A stretch of DNA of 64,000 bases, taken from NCBI RefSeq assembly GCF_002944405.1, contig NZ_CP024309.1, positions 186,001 to 250,000 of the forward strand, in the 5' to 3' direction. Under the pieces are notes generated by a model. It saw only the letters and a program-made list of their open reading frames with translations. It had not been told where the DNA came from and did not search any database. A program made the position numbers and the translations under genes. Source of the stretch: Sinorhizobium fredii. GTDB taxonomy: Bacteria > Pseudomonadota > Alphaproteobacteria > Rhizobiales > Rhizobiaceae. Shown one piece after another: positions 8,291-19,891 of this stretch. Position 1 is the first letter of the stretch, and each line of letters begins with the position of its first letter.

Positions 8291-9583
8291 ATGGACGTGC
8301 AAGAAACCACGGCAGCATGCCGGGACGCCTTCGCCGCCCTGGCGTCGCCAGCGTGCATCCACGACCCGTATCCGTTCATGCGGTGGTTGCGCGAGCACGA
8401 TCCGGTGCATCGCGCGGCGTCGGGCCTCTTTCTGTTGAGCCGCCACGCCGACATCTACTGGGCGCTCAAGGCCACGGGCGATGCGTTGCGGGGACCGGCG
8501 CCGGGCGAACTGGCGCGCTATTTCCCGCGTGCGGCGACCAGCCTGTCTCTCAATCTGCTGGCGTCCACGCTAGCGATGAAGGATCCACCGACGCATACGC
8601 GTCTGCGCCGGCTTATCTCGCGCGATTTCACCATGCCCCAGATCGACAACCTGCGGCCGAGCATCGCGCGCATCGTCGCAGCGCGCCTGGACGGTATGGC
8701 GCCCGCGCTGGAGCGTGGGGAAGCGGTGGACCTGCATCGGGAATTCGCGCTGGCCTTGCCCATGCTGGTATTCGCCGAACTGTTCGGCATGGCCCAGGAC
8801 GACATGTTCGGGCTAGCCGCCGGCATCGGCGCAATTCTGGAAGGCCTGAGCCCGCACGCCAGCGATCCCCAGCTCGCCGCGGCGGACGCGGCCAGCGCCC
8901 GGGTGCAGGCCTACTTCGGCGACCTCATACAGCGCAAGCGCACCGATCCCCTCCACGACATCGTGTCGATGCTGGTCGGCGCACACGACGACGATGCCGA
9001 CACGCTGTCGGATGCGGAGTTGATCAGCATGCTGTGGGGCATGCTGCTTGGCGGCTTCGCCACCACTGCTGCGACCATCGACCATGCGGTCCTGGCGATG
9101 CTGGCGTATCCCGAACAGCGGCACTGGCTGCAGGGAGACGCCGTGGGGATCGAGGCATTCGTCGAGGAAGTCCTGCGCTGCGACGCGCCCGCCATGTTCA
9201 GCTCCATTCCGCGCATCGCCCAGCGCGACATCGAACTGAGCGGCGTGGTGATCCCGAAGAACGCGGACGTGCGCGTGCTGATCGCGGCCGGCAATCGCGA
9301 CCCGGACGCCTTCGCCGATCCCGACCGTTTCGATCCTGCGCGGTTCTACGGCACCAGTCCTGGCATGTCGACCGACGGGAAGATCATGCTGAGCTTTGGC
9401 CACGGCATCCACTTCTGCCTCGGGGCGCAACTGGCCCGGGTGCAGTTGGCCGAGAGCCTGCCGCGGATCGAGGCGCGCTTCCCCACGCTGGTACTGGCCG
9501 GGAAGCCGACCCGGGAGCCCTCCGCGTTCCTTAGGACGTTCCGCTCCCTGCCGGTGCGGCTGCACGCGAACGCGGGGGGCTGA
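8291..9583 (+). CDS. cyp114: Cytochrome P450 CYP114 (ent-kaurenoic acid oxidase)
   Basis: This 430-residue P450 has the I-helix GGFATTAA, an ExxR (EEVLR) and the haem loop [10 protein letters not shown] with the cysteine near residue 376. With its dedicated ferredoxin it converts ent-kaurenoic acid by 7-beta-hydroxylation and ring contraction to GA12-aldehyde. I chose the ATG at 8291 (MDVQETT...) because the frame upstream has only a TTG at 8240 and a weak leader; that alternative adds 17 residues. The stop codon is followed by the ferredoxin ATG after a single base and in a different frame, so the two proteins are separate, not fused. Confidence 0.94.
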   Translation: MDVQETTAACRDAFAALASPACIHDPYPFMRWLREHDPVHRAASGLFLLSRHADIYWALKATGDALRGPAPGELARYFPRAATSLSLNLLASTLAMKDPPTHTRLRRLISRDFTMPQIDNLRPSIARIVAARLDGMAPALERGEAVDLHREFALALPMLVFAELFGMAQDDMFGLAAGIGAILEGLSPHASDPQLAAADAASARVQAYFGDLIQRKRTDPLHDIVSMLVGAHDDDADTLSDAELISMLWGMLLGGFATTAATIDHAVLAMLAYPEQRHWLQGDAVGIEAFVEEVLRCDAPAMFSSIPRIAQRDIELSGVVIPKNADVRVLIAAGNRDPDAFADPDRFDPARFYGTSPGMSTDGKIMLSFGHGIHFCLGAQLARVQLAESLPRIEARFPTLVLAGKPTREPSAFLRTFRSLPVRLHANAGG

Positions 9584-9584
9584 G

Positions 9585-9854
9585 ATGCGCGTCGTGGTCG
9601 ACCAGGATCTGTGCGGAACCACGGGGCAGTGCGCGCTGACGCTCCCGGGCACCTTTCGCCAGCGCGAACCGGACGGCGTGGCCGAAGTGTGCGTGGCGAC
9701 GGTCCCCGAGGCGCTGCACGCCGCCGTGCGGCTCGCGGCCAGCCAGTGCCCCGTCGCAGCCATTCGGGTCATCGAAAGCGACGCTCGCGATGACGAGCGC
9801 AGCGCCGACCCTCCCGCCTTCTCCGGCGGAGGCCGAGCGGCATGCCGCGAATGA
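9585..9854 (+). CDS. Ferredoxin of the GA operon (Fd-GA)
   Basis: This small ferredoxin of 89 residues resembles the 3Fe-4S type, with cysteines at residues 10 and 16 (CGTTGQC) and a CPV motif near 57. It supplies electrons to the P450s, in particular CYP114, whose ring contraction is reported to need it. The start ATG lies one base after the CYP114 stop, so translation is probably coupled. The last ~25 residues are rich in Arg, Asp and Gly and look like a disordered tail. The frame is open for a further 63 codons upstream inside CYP114, but that part is a shadow of CYP114. Confidence 0.9.
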   Translation: MRVVVDQDLCGTTGQCALTLPGTFRQREPDGVAEVCVATVPEALHAAVRLAASQCPVAAIRVIESDARDDERSADPPAFSGGGRAACRE

Positions 9855-9877
9855 CCCGCACGACCCAGGAGGACACG

Positions 9878-10729
9878 ATGGAACGTTTTGAAGGCAAGGT
9901 GGCCGTGGTGACCGGCGCCGGCGCCGGCATCGGCAAGGCATGCGCCCTCGCCATCGCGCGCGAGGGCGGCAGAGTGGTGGTGGCCGACATTGATGGCTCG
10001 GCGGCCATCGCCTGCACCGCGCAGATCGCGGCCGAAGCGGGCCACGCGCTGGCCCTGGCCCTGGCCATGGACATCGCCGATGCGCAGGCGGTGGCCGCGC
10101 TGTTCGACACGGCGGAGCGGCACTTTGGTGGGGTCGACCTTCTGGTGAACAACGCGAGCGCCATGCATCTGACCCCGCGCGACGGCGCGATCCTCGACCT
10201 GGACCTGGCGGTTTGGGATGAGACCATGGCGACTAATCTGCGTGGCACGCTGCTATGCTGCCGGCAGGCCATCCCACGGATGATAGCCCGTGGCGGTGGC
10301 GCGATCGTCAACATGTCGTCGTGCCAGGGGCTCAGCGGTGACACCGCGCTGACGTCCTACGCCGCGTCGAAGGCGGCGATGAACATGCTGTCGGCCTCGC
10401 TCGCCACCCAGTACGGTCACGCGCAGATCCGCTGCAACGCGGTTGCGCCGGGTCTTATCATGACCGAACGTCTCCTCGCCAAGCTGGACGAGTGCATGCA
10501 ACGGCATCTGCGCCGGCACCAGCTCCTGCCGCGCGTCGGCCGCCCCGAGGACGTGGCCGCGCTGGTGGCTTTCCTGCTCTCCGACGATGCTGCGTTCATC
10601 ACCGGCCAGGTCGTGTGCATCGACGGCGGCATGCTGACGCATGTGCCGACATACGCCGATGGTGGCAACAGCCGCGCCGCGCGGCCGGCCGGCGACACCG
10701 CCGAAGCGGCCGCTGCGCCAGGGAGGTGA
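9878..10729 (+). CDS. Short-chain dehydrogenase/reductase of the GA operon
   Basis: This 283-residue classical SDR has the nucleotide-binding TGAGAGIG near the N-terminus, the NNAS motif, and the catalytic Ser...YAASK arrangement. In characterised operons this enzyme oxidises GA12-aldehyde to GA12 with NAD(P)+. I chose the ATG at 9878 because AGGAGG lies seven bases upstream; an in-frame ATG at 9842 would add 12 unlikely residues. The stop codon overlaps the CYP117 start (TGATG). The C-terminal ~25 residues after the usual SDR end are low-complexity Ala/Arg-rich and may be dispensable. Confidence 0.93.
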   Translation: MERFEGKVAVVTGAGAGIGKACALAIAREGGRVVVADIDGSAAIACTAQIAAEAGHALALALAMDIADAQAVAALFDTAERHFGGVDLLVNNASAMHLTPRDGAILDLDLAVWDETMATNLRGTLLCCRQAIPRMIARGGGAIVNMSSCQGLSGDTALTSYAASKAAMNMLSASLATQYGHAQIRCNAVAPGLIMTERLLAKLDECMQRHLRRHQLLPRVGRPEDVAALVAFLLSDDAAFITGQVVCIDGGMLTHVPTYADGGNSRAARPAGDTAEAAAAPGR

Positions 10730-12072
10730 TGGACATGCTGCTCAACCCGCTGAACCATCGGCACCGGCTGCGGTACGACATCCCGGTCATGCCCGGCGCC
10801 TTCCCCGTGGTCGGGCATCTTCCCGCCATCATTTGTGACCTGCCGCGCCTGCTGCGGCGCGCGGAGCGGACGCTGGGCAGCCACTTCTGGCTGGACTTCG
10901 GCCCTGCCGGACACCTGATGACCTGCCTGGATCCGGATGCGTTCGCATTGCTCCGGCACAAGGATGTGTCCTCGGCGCTGATCGAAGAGATCGCGCCCGA
11001 AATCCTTGGCCGAACGTTGGTCACGTTGAACGGTAGTGCGCACCGGCAGGCGCGCGATGGGATCAAGGCGGCGTTCCTGCCCAGGGGGCTGACCGAGGCC
11101 GGCATTGGCGAGCTGTTCGAGCCCGCCATCTGGGCCCGGGTGCAGGCGTGGCGCGACCGCGGTGAAGTAACTATCCTGCGCGAAACCGCCGACCTGATGC
11201 TCAAGCTCACCTTCAGTCTCATGGGCATCCCCGCCCAAGACCTGCCGGAGTGGCACCGCAAGTACCGGCAACTGCTGCAGTTGATCGTCGCGCCCCCGGT
11301 CGACCTGCCCGGAACGCCCTTGCGACGCGGCCGCGCCGCCCGCGACTGGATCGACGCGCAGTCTCGCGAGTTCATCCGCGACGCGCGCGCGCATGCCGTG
11401 CGCACCGGGTTGATCAACGACATGGTAAGCGCCTTCGATCGCAGCGAAGACGCGCTCTCCGATGACGTCCTGGTCGCCAATATCCGCTTGCTGCTGCTTG
11501 CCGGTCACGAGACCACCGCCTCGACGATGGCCTGGATGGTGATCGAGCTGGCGCGGCGGCCTGAGCTGTGGGAAGCCCTGGTCGAGGAGGCGCAACGCGT
11601 GGGCGCAGTGCCGACCCGGCACGCGGACCTGGCGCAGTGTCCGGTCGCCGAGGCGCTGTTCCGCGAGACGCTGCGCATGCATCCGGCGTCCTCGCTCTTA
11701 CCGCGTCGCGCGACCCAGGAATTGCAACTCGGCGAGCGGCGCATTCCCGCGGGCACTAGTCTATGCATCCCGCTGCTGCATTTCTCGACCTCGGCCCTGC
11801 TGCACGAGGCGCCTGATGAGTTCCGCCTGGCGCGATGGCTGCAACGCACGGGGCCGATCAGGCCGGTGGACATGCTGCAGTTCGGCAGCGGCCCACACGT
11901 CTGCATCGGCTACCACCTGGTATGGCTGGAACTGGTGCAGTTCAGCATCGCCTTGGCGCTGACCATGCACAAGGCCGGGGTGCGGCCGCGGTTGCTGGGC
12001 GACGCCGAAAAAGGCCGGCGCTATTACCCGACAGCACAACCCTCCATGAAAATCCGCATCGGATTCTCATGA
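10729..12072 (+). CDS. cyp117: Cytochrome P450 CYP117 (ent-kaurene oxidase)
   Basis: This 447-residue P450 starts with an ATG overlapping the SDR stop, preceded by GGGAGG. It has the I-helix AGHETTAS, ExxR (ETLR) and the haem loop FGSGPHVCIG with the cysteine near residue 392. CYP117 oxidises C19 of ent-kaurene in three steps to ent-kaurenoic acid, the first P450 step of the pathway. An in-frame ATG two codons later is an alternative start. The 133 bases between this gene and GGPS hold no gene. Confidence 0.93.
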   Translation: MDMLLNPLNHRHRLRYDIPVMPGAFPVVGHLPAIICDLPRLLRRAERTLGSHFWLDFGPAGHLMTCLDPDAFALLRHKDVSSALIEEIAPEILGRTLVTLNGSAHRQARDGIKAAFLPRGLTEAGIGELFEPAIWARVQAWRDRGEVTILRETADLMLKLTFSLMGIPAQDLPEWHRKYRQLLQLIVAPPVDLPGTPLRRGRAARDWIDAQSREFIRDARAHAVRTGLINDMVSAFDRSEDALSDDVLVANIRLLLLAGHETTASTMAWMVIELARRPELWEALVEEAQRVGAVPTRHADLAQCPVAEALFRETLRMHPASSLLPRRATQELQLGERRIPAGTSLCIPLLHFSTSALLHEAPDEFRLARWLQRTGPIRPVDMLQFGSGPHVCIGYHLVWLELVQFSIALALTMHKAGVRPRLLGDAEKGRRYYPTAQPSMKIRIGFS

Positions 12073-12205
12073 GCTGGCATCGCATACCCGGTGTGGCGAG
12101 GCAGCGGCGCCGACGCGCGGTATTGCTGCACTCCGCGCGCTCGGTGCGACGCCGGCAACGCCGCGGCGGCTCGGCGCTCGCCGTCGCCGTGTCAGCTACA
12201 AGGAC

Positions 12206-13213
12206 ATGAACAACATGCAGACCGGTTCCCCGCTACACGTCGACCGAACTGGCGTCTCCGCGCTTGGCGGATTGGGCGCGCAGGCGCGCGGCGCATCCGG
12301 CAGGCTGCTGCCGGAGATCTGGATGCAGGACGGCGCAAAGCGGGTCGAACAGGCGCTGGCGCGTCTTCTCTGCGCCGAAGACGACGGTGAGACCGAGCTG
12401 ATGGCGGCGATGCGCTACGCCACCTTGCATGGCGGGAAGCGCACCCGCGCCTTGCTCTGCCTGGCTGCCGGCGCACTGGCCGACACGCCGGCGCACATGC
12501 TCGACGACGTCGCCGCTGCCATCGAGATGATGCACGCCTGTACCCTGGTCCACGACGACCTGCCCGCGATGGACGACGACGTACTTCGCCGCGGCCTTCC
12601 GACCGTGCACGTCAAATTCGGCGAAGCCACTGCGATCCTGGTCGGCGATGCGCTGCAGGCGCACGCCTTCCTGACCCTGGCGAGCCTGGATGCGCCGGGC
12701 GACAACCGTATAGCGCTCGTGCGCGAACTGGCGCAGGCGGTGTCCGCCGAGGGTGCCGCAGGCGGGCAGGCCTTGGATCTGTCGCTGGTCGGAAAGCACG
12801 TCGAGCTGGACAGGGTCGTGGCGATGCACCGGATGAAGAGCGGAGCGCTAGTGCGCGCGTCCGTTCGCATGGGCGCGCTATCCGCCATCGCGGAGGATGC
12901 CGCGCACGCCGCGCTGTACTGTGCGCTCGATCGCTACTCCGCCTGTTTCGGCCTGGCGTTGCAGGTGGTCGACGACATTCTCGACGCGACAGCGGATATC
13001 GCGACGCTGGGCAAGACCCCCGGCAAGGACGCGGCGGCGCAGAAGCCGACCTGCGCGTCGATCATGGGGCTGCAGGCAGCGCGCCAGTTCGCGCTGGATC
13101 TGTTGCGCGACGCCGGGGAAGCCATCGCCCCGCTGGGGCCGCGTGCGGAACCGTTGGCGCAGATGCTGCAGCGGGCCAATGCGTACCTGTTCAAGCACGC
13201 GCCATGCGCATGA
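12206..13213 (+). CDS. ggps: Geranylgeranyl diphosphate synthase (GA operon)
   Basis: This 335-residue trans-isoprenyl diphosphate synthase condenses IPP onto allylic diphosphates to make the C20 precursor GGPP for the diterpene cyclases. The first aspartate-rich motif, DDLPAMDD, is near residue 117 and the second, DDILD, near 254. Residues between them match the IspA/CrtE class. Some rhizobial operons are known to carry a mutated ggps rescued by an unlinked second copy; here the reading frame and both metal-binding motifs are intact. The ATG at 12206 follows a CAAGGAC purine stretch; an ATG three codons in is an alternative. Confidence 0.92.
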   Translation: MNNMQTGSPLHVDRTGVSALGGLGAQARGASGRLLPEIWMQDGAKRVEQALARLLCAEDDGETELMAAMRYATLHGGKRTRALLCLAAGALADTPAHMLDDVAAAIEMMHACTLVHDDLPAMDDDVLRRGLPTVHVKFGEATAILVGDALQAHAFLTLASLDAPGDNRIALVRELAQAVSAEGAAGGQALDLSLVGKHVELDRVVAMHRMKSGALVRASVRMGALSAIAEDAAHAALYCALDRYSACFGLALQVVDDILDATADIATLGKTPGKDAAAQKPTCASIMGLQAARQFALDLLRDAGEAIAPLGPRAEPLAQMLQRANAYLFKHAPCA

Positions 13214-13362
13214 GCGCGCCCGTCCCCATGGAGTGGCCCCTCTGCCGCTGCGATCGGCCGGCGGCAGAGGTGCACGCTGCACTGTGTCCGAGTCCGCGGC
13301 GAGATGCGCGGCGCCTGCCCGTTCCTGGTTCTCGTCACCCGTCTGCAGAAGGAACATCCCGC

Positions 13363-15812
<2,450 letters not shown>

Positions 15813-15898
15813 ACGCGCTCGGGAGGCGGTGGCGTGCGGGCGCTGCCATCGGTCCGATCCGACGCAACGCCGTCGGCCGATACGATGGAGGAGCGAGC

Positions 15899-16301
15899 AT
15901 GAGCGACACCGCCCTGAGCCGGCGCAAGGACGACCAATCTGGATATCGTGCTGGATCGGCGAACGGCGCCGGCACGGTTGCCGCCAGCGGGAGTACATCC
16001 GGTTCGAACACTGCGCATTGACCGAGTTGGACCTGACGCAGATCGACCTGGCGCCTCGCTGCTGGGCAAGACCATGCGCGCGCCGCTGCTGATCAGCTCC
16101 ATGAACGGGGGCACGCGACGCGCCGAGCCCAAAACCGGCATTCGAGCGAGGCAGTGCAAGCCTTGGGGATCGCCACGTGCGTCGGTTCGTAGCGCGTCCT
16201 GCAATCCCGCTACGCCCAGGGCTGACGCGCGCGCTGCGCCGCCTGGCTCCAGACATTCCCTTGCTGGCCGATACCGGAGCCGAGCAACTGCGCGAGGCCG
16301 A
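15899..16301 (+). pseudogene. idi: Type II isopentenyl diphosphate isomerase, decayed
   Basis: The start [12 protein letters not shown] and scattered pieces such as [13 protein letters not shown] are characteristic of FMN-dependent type II IPP isomerase. They are distributed over several frames, with at least two frameshifts and many missing residues, and the gene stops after roughly one third of the normal length, where a recombinase fragment begins. GGAGGAGCG lies before the ATG. An idi gene at this place occurs in some bacterial GA operons, where it balances IPP and DMAPP. Here it is surely non-functional, so the operon depends on the host supply. Confidence 0.85.
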
Positions 16302-16794
16302 CGGAACCGCAACTGCGCGCCCTCAAGGATGCCGGTTGCAAGCGGATCCATGAAGAAAGAGCCTCAGGCGGACGTTCGATCGGCCCGAAATGCACCGGCT
16401 GCTCAATGAAGGGGATGTCGTCGTCGTCTGGAAGCTTGACCGGCTGACGCGGTCACTCAAGGACATGCTTCTCATCCTCGAGAAGATCGAAGCTGCCGGC
16501 GCGGGGTTCCGCTCGTTGACCGAGGCAATTGACACGACGACGCCGGCGGGACGAATGATGATGCAGATGCTCGGCTCGTTCGCCGAATCGAGAGTGCTAT
16601 CGTGCGGGAAGCACAACGGTGGGTCTACAGGAGCCCGCGGGCGAAAGGGGGGACGCCGTCCGAAACCAACGCCCGATCAGCGCCCTGAAATCATCGGCAT
16701 GTTAAATGAAGGCCGTCCGGCAGCTGAAATCGCTCGTCTCTTTCGGGTTCATAGGGGCCACCGTCGATCGCATCGGCGCCGAGCGTCAAAATAG
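16302..16794 (+). pseudogene. Serine recombinase (resolvase/invertase) fragment
   Basis: The frame reads [10 protein letters not shown], then after a frame change [19 protein letters not shown] and a stretch ending GRMMMQMLGSFAE, the central part of a Tn3-type resolvase or DNA invertase. A C-terminal helix-turn-helix part (GRPAAEIARLFRVHR) follows after another disruption. The N-terminal catalytic serine region is missing. The 5' edge abuts the idi remnant directly, so insertion or recombination by this element probably truncated idi. Confidence 0.85.
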
Positions 16795-16876
16795 CCGTTA
16801 GGTGAAGGTTCTTTCAGTTGGCCGGTTTCACAGCGACGTACGCACCGGGCCTATTTGATATCGGAAGCATGTGCGG

Positions 16877-17374
16877 TCAGCCATAGAATTGCACGACTGC
16901 CTCATCCGCGATCAGCTGATCGTAAAAGATAAACGGTCTGCGCAGACGCGCCACCCACGCGTGCAGATTCCAGCTTTGGCGGTTGCCGCAAATGAGTATC
17001 ATGATTGGAGTGACGTTCCGCGCGGACGGCGTATTGATAATCTTTTTTAGACAGGCTCGGTCCTTGCAGCTCAGGCTACCGCAGGCCGCATTCGGATGCG
17101 TGTGCCAATCACCCAGATAATTATCTAACCTGGCTGACTGAACATAATGGCGGCCTATTTCGGTCTGCTGCCACTCCTGGTCCGGAAGGAAACTATAGCG
17201 CGTCCGCTGCGCGTGCGGACCGCCCGGAATACTGGCTGTGACGACAGCAACATCACTGTCGGCCCAGTATCCCATGAAGGTTCCCCCAGTCTCGTCGTCA
17301 TACCATTTATCGGCATCGAGGTGCATCTCGTGCATCACGGGCCTAGGTAGCCAGACTATTGGTTGCATCCGCAT
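16877..17374 (-). CDS. JAB/MPN-type metalloprotease (deubiquitinase-like)
   Basis: This protein of about 165 residues carries a JAMM zinc site: HTHP near residue 90 followed by SxxD (SCKD), with an upstream acidic residue. Enzymes of this fold remove ubiquitin-like modifiers or trim their C-termini. In type II CBASS the corresponding partner of an E2-E1 fusion is Cap3, and in Bil operons it is BilC-like. The spacing between HxH and SxxD is eight rather than the common seven residues. I chose the ATG at 17374 (or 17368, two codons later) because it overlaps the end of the E2-E1 gene by 13-19 bases; the open frame further upstream is a shadow of E1. Confidence 0.85.
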   Translation of the reverse strand: MRMQPIVWLPRPVMHEMHLDADKWYDDETGGTFMGYWADSDVAVVTASIPGGPHAQRTRYSFLPDQEWQQTEIGRHYVQSARLDNYLGDWHTHPNAACGSLSCKDRACLKKIINTPSARNVTPIMILICGNRQSWNLHAWVARLRRPFIFYDQLIADEAVVQFYG

Positions 17375-19131
17375 TCCGGTGCACAGTCGAGTTCGTCTAT
17401 CCTCCAACTCGGCGGCCGTCTTCTGAAGCCATCGTGCAGAGCGAGCGTGTGGATGACGGATTGCTCGAAGTCCTCCGGTCGCGAAAGGACGTCCACCTCC
17501 AATCGCAGCGACTCCAGTGATAATTCTTGCAGGTCGAAGGAGGCGCCCGTGAACGTCAACTCCGAGCAGCCTGGCGGCTGCCGCAGACCGGAGCTCTCGC
17601 CGGACCCAGGCGGCTTGTCGATCAGCCTTCTGTCGTAAGCGAACTCGCGGCAGGTCGGGCAGCCGGAAGTCGGATGATAATAGGCGACTATGCCGCCTTT
17701 CAGAGATGATGTGCCGAAGACGGAGATGAGCGGCTTCGCAGCTTTCTTGCAAAATTCGGCGAGCAGGCGCGAAATTCCCGAGGACGCGGTCGCATCAATT
17801 ACGAGGTCGGCTTTCGCGATGATCGGAGGCAGCACGCTGCTGTCGCCTTCCCCACCGGATGCACTCGGCATCCCGACGAAGTGCTGCACGCCTTCCACCG
17901 AGGTCCAGGGATACTCCGCCTCGACATGTTGTTTGATCGCAGCCGTTTTCCGCACGCCCCATGCTGTTGCGCCTAGCGGCCAGCGAATAGAGTTGCCCGG
18001 CTCGACGACGTCGTGGTCAACGACGACGAGTTGTCTGCAGCCATTTCGGGCAAGTTCGATGGCAACAGGAGCGCCAATGGCGCCCATGCCGAAGACGGCC
18101 ACTGTCTTGTTCCTCAAGATACTGACCGAGGGTACCCGGCTCCCGATGTCGCCTTCCCCGGCACGATGCGTCGGGACGATAACCAGCGACGGATTAGAGA
18201 CCCTTTGTCCACGCTTTGCCGGACGGAACGACTTCGCGGGTCCAAAGAATAATGGAAAGAGGTATGTGTCTCCCTTAGCCCCGGCGCTCAATTCGGTCGA
18301 TTGCACAGTTACCGAGAGCGAAATCGACGGCGAGGAGTTGTCGATGGGGCGCTCGTTGAAGTCGATTTTTTCCCGGAGGCTCTCATTGCCATCAAGCCAT
18401 TTCTCGCGCGGCGGAGGTGCGAAGCGGTCGACGCGCCGCCAAGGAAATGTCGCGTTCTTGCTGCTGGCTTGCAATTCGCGGGGGAGGGGGAAGCTCCTTG
18501 TGGCGAGGACGATTCCGTCTTCGTCTTTGATTTCATCCACGGCGCCGCGGAAGGAAATTCCTTCTCCCACTTTTTCCATGAGGTAGGTGAGACGCAAGGA
18601 TCCACCTGCGGCATCTTCGAGGTCCCAGGCCGAGTCCACCAACATGTAACTTCCATCGACGAACCGCGTGAAGTCGAGTGCGAGGTGATTCCACCACACC
18701 TCCATCGGCTCTCCCTGCGGATCCTCCGGGCCCGTTCCATTGAGAGCATTTTCAAGCTGTCTCTCCAGCAAAGTCGCCAAGGTCCATTCCGCCGACCAGA
18801 GGCCGGTGTCTCGTCCAAGCAGGCAGAGTGTCCCGTCGGCAGGGGAGCAATGCTTTGCGGGGAAGGTTGACGGGTCGCCGCGCAGCGCCACTTGCGGGCG
18901 GACAAACGGAAAAGTGTCGGGGAATGCCGCCTGGAGCGAAAAAATGCGGCCGTCGGAGAGACGCCAGTCGAACTCGAGCCGAAGGACTCCCTCTGCGAGC
19001 AACTCTTCGTCGATTAGGAGGGTGTCCCCGACAAAGGCGGCAAGGTCCTGCAATTCGAACTCGAATCTCCCCTTCCAGGCGGGTTCCCAACAGGGAACCA
19101 TGCCGGGCTTAAGCTCGCTGCATTTTATCAT
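17356..19131 (-). CDS. E2-E1 fusion protein (ubiquitin-conjugating / ThiF-type adenylating)
   Basis: This 591-residue protein has an N-terminal E2-like domain (about residues 20-150) with HCSPADGTLCLLG, where Cys103 would be the conjugation cysteine, followed later by WSAEW as in E2 folds. The second half is an E1/ThiF Rossmann domain with GMGAIG near residue 346, the VVDHDVVEPGN acidic strand and a GCPTC motif. The C-terminus is cysteine-rich (PECGCNQ). The design resembles Cap2 of type II CBASS, but there is no CD-NTase or effector gene here. It starts four bases after a tiny Pro/Gly-rich gene and overlaps a JAB gene, forming a three-gene minus-strand operon. Confidence 0.88.
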   Translation of the reverse strand: MIKCSELKPGMVPCWEPAWKGRFEFELQDLAAFVGDTLLIDEELLAEGVLRLEFDWRLSDGRIFSLQAAFPDTFPFVRPQVALRGDPSTFPAKHCSPADGTLCLLGRDTGLWSAEWTLATLLERQLENALNGTGPEDPQGEPMEVWWNHLALDFTRFVDGSYMLVDSAWDLEDAAGGSLRLTYLMEKVGEGISFRGAVDEIKDEDGIVLATRSFPLPRELQASSKNATFPWRRVDRFAPPPREKWLDGNESLREKIDFNERPIDNSSPSISLSVTVQSTELSAGAKGDTYLFPLFFGPAKSFRPAKRGQRVSNPSLVIVPTHRAGEGDIGSRVPSVSILRNKTVAVFGMGAIGAPVAIELARNGCRQLVVVDHDVVEPGNSIRWPLGATAWGVRKTAAIKQHVEAEYPWTSVEGVQHFVGMPSASGGEGDSSVLPPIIAKADLVIDATASSGISRLLAEFCKKAAKPLISVFGTSSLKGGIVAYYHPTSGCPTCREFAYDRRLIDKPPGSGESSGLRQPPGCSELTFTGASFDLQELSLESLRLEVDVLSRPEDFEQSVIHTLALHDGFRRRPPSWRIDELDCAPECGCNQ

Positions 19132-19135
19132 GACG

Positions 19136-19270
19136 TCAGCCTACGGGGCGATCTGGGGGCCTTGGGGGATCCTTGGGGCCGGGAGGAACGCCATCCGGAC
19201 GCCCCGGCACCCCGGGCGGCGGCCCAGGAGGCGTGTGTCCCGGAATGCCTTGGTTTGGGGGTTTTGCCAT
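19136..19270 (-). CDS. Tiny Pro/Gly-rich protein ending in Gly, first gene of the E2-E1-JAB operon
   Basis: A 44-codon frame opens with ATGGCAAAACCC (MAKPPNQGIPG...) after a GGAG site eight bases upstream and ends in ...RPVG four bases before the E2-E1 start. It is almost entirely Pro, Gly, Arg and Asp, with no hydrophobic core, so it should be disordered. The C-terminal glycine is what an E1 enzyme would adenylate in a ubiquitin-like modifier, and the position before E2-E1 is where modifiers are often encoded. Whether it is a modifier, a substrate or a chance frame is not proven, but SD, spacing and operon position favour a real gene. Confidence 0.55.
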   Translation of the reverse strand: MAKPPNQGIPGHTPPGPPPGVPGRPDGVPPGPKDPPRPPDRPVG

Positions 19271-19891
19271 GTAAATCTCCACAATTCGATTTTAATCAGA
19301 GAAGTCTTGGTGGCACTCACAGCGTCGTTCAAAAGCCATTTGCCAATGCCTGCTGGCCCGCGGACTTGGTTGGGAAGTATATGCGGGCAAATTGGTGAAT
19401 TCCTGCGATCTGGTTGTATGGCCGCCGAACATCTGCTTTGTGTCGCGGTATATGCAGGTTTCCTGCGGACCACGATCTCGCTCTGACAAGCGCCTGGCTA
19501 AATCCGATTTTTGGGTCACCCGTTCTCATGGGGCCACCAAACCCCTTTCTGAGTAGAACCGGAATGCTGTCAAATCCTCCAGCTATGCCGATTTTCGGTG
19601 GCGCACTTCGAGTTCTACAGTGCAGAGGGGGCACAATCGGATCGCCGCGAGACGGTCCTGGTCGTCTGACCGTCATAGGTTCAATCTCCAGTCATCCGGC
19701 TCGCGCGCAACGACACGTCACATAGGAATGGTGACTACGGAGAAGTAGGCACTGAATTTTAACTGAATGGGTACGATATCTCGGTCGCCGTGCGGGTGTC
19801 GCAATGGCAGTTAAACAGTCAAAAGACGAGGTTCTTCTTCTGAATTGGTTCGAAGGCTATCGAAAGCTCCAGATTGCCTTGAGGGAGCCCC
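19271..19891. other. No recognisable gene between two minus-strand operons
   Basis: No domain or good translation start is visible on either strand. The stretch upstream of 19270 must hold the promoter of the E2-E1-JAB operon. A string CGAAGGCTATCGAAAGCT at 19851-19868 resembles a TtsI tts box but faces no gene. No strong terminator hairpin was seen after the phosphopantetheinyl transferase. Confidence 0.4.

Noticed and set aside
8248..9534. Second plus-strand frame of 428 codons within CYP114
   Set aside because: Arg/Gly-rich off-frame translation; CYP114 in the other frame has all P450 motifs.
8813..10168. Long minus-strand open frame (451 codons) opposite CYP114, ferredoxin and SDR
   Set aside because: It is the antisense shadow expected in very GC-rich coding DNA; no domain, and the plus strand holds well-defined genes.
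16877..19131. Reading the E2-E1 and JAB genes as a complete type II CBASS
   Set aside because: No CD-NTase and no effector gene is adjacent on either side; only a tiny Pro/Gly-rich gene precedes them.
19279..19300. CAATTCGATTTTAATC resembling the right half of a nod box
   Set aside because: The left half (ATCCA...GATG) is absent at the proper spacing and the ATCCAAAC core is missing.
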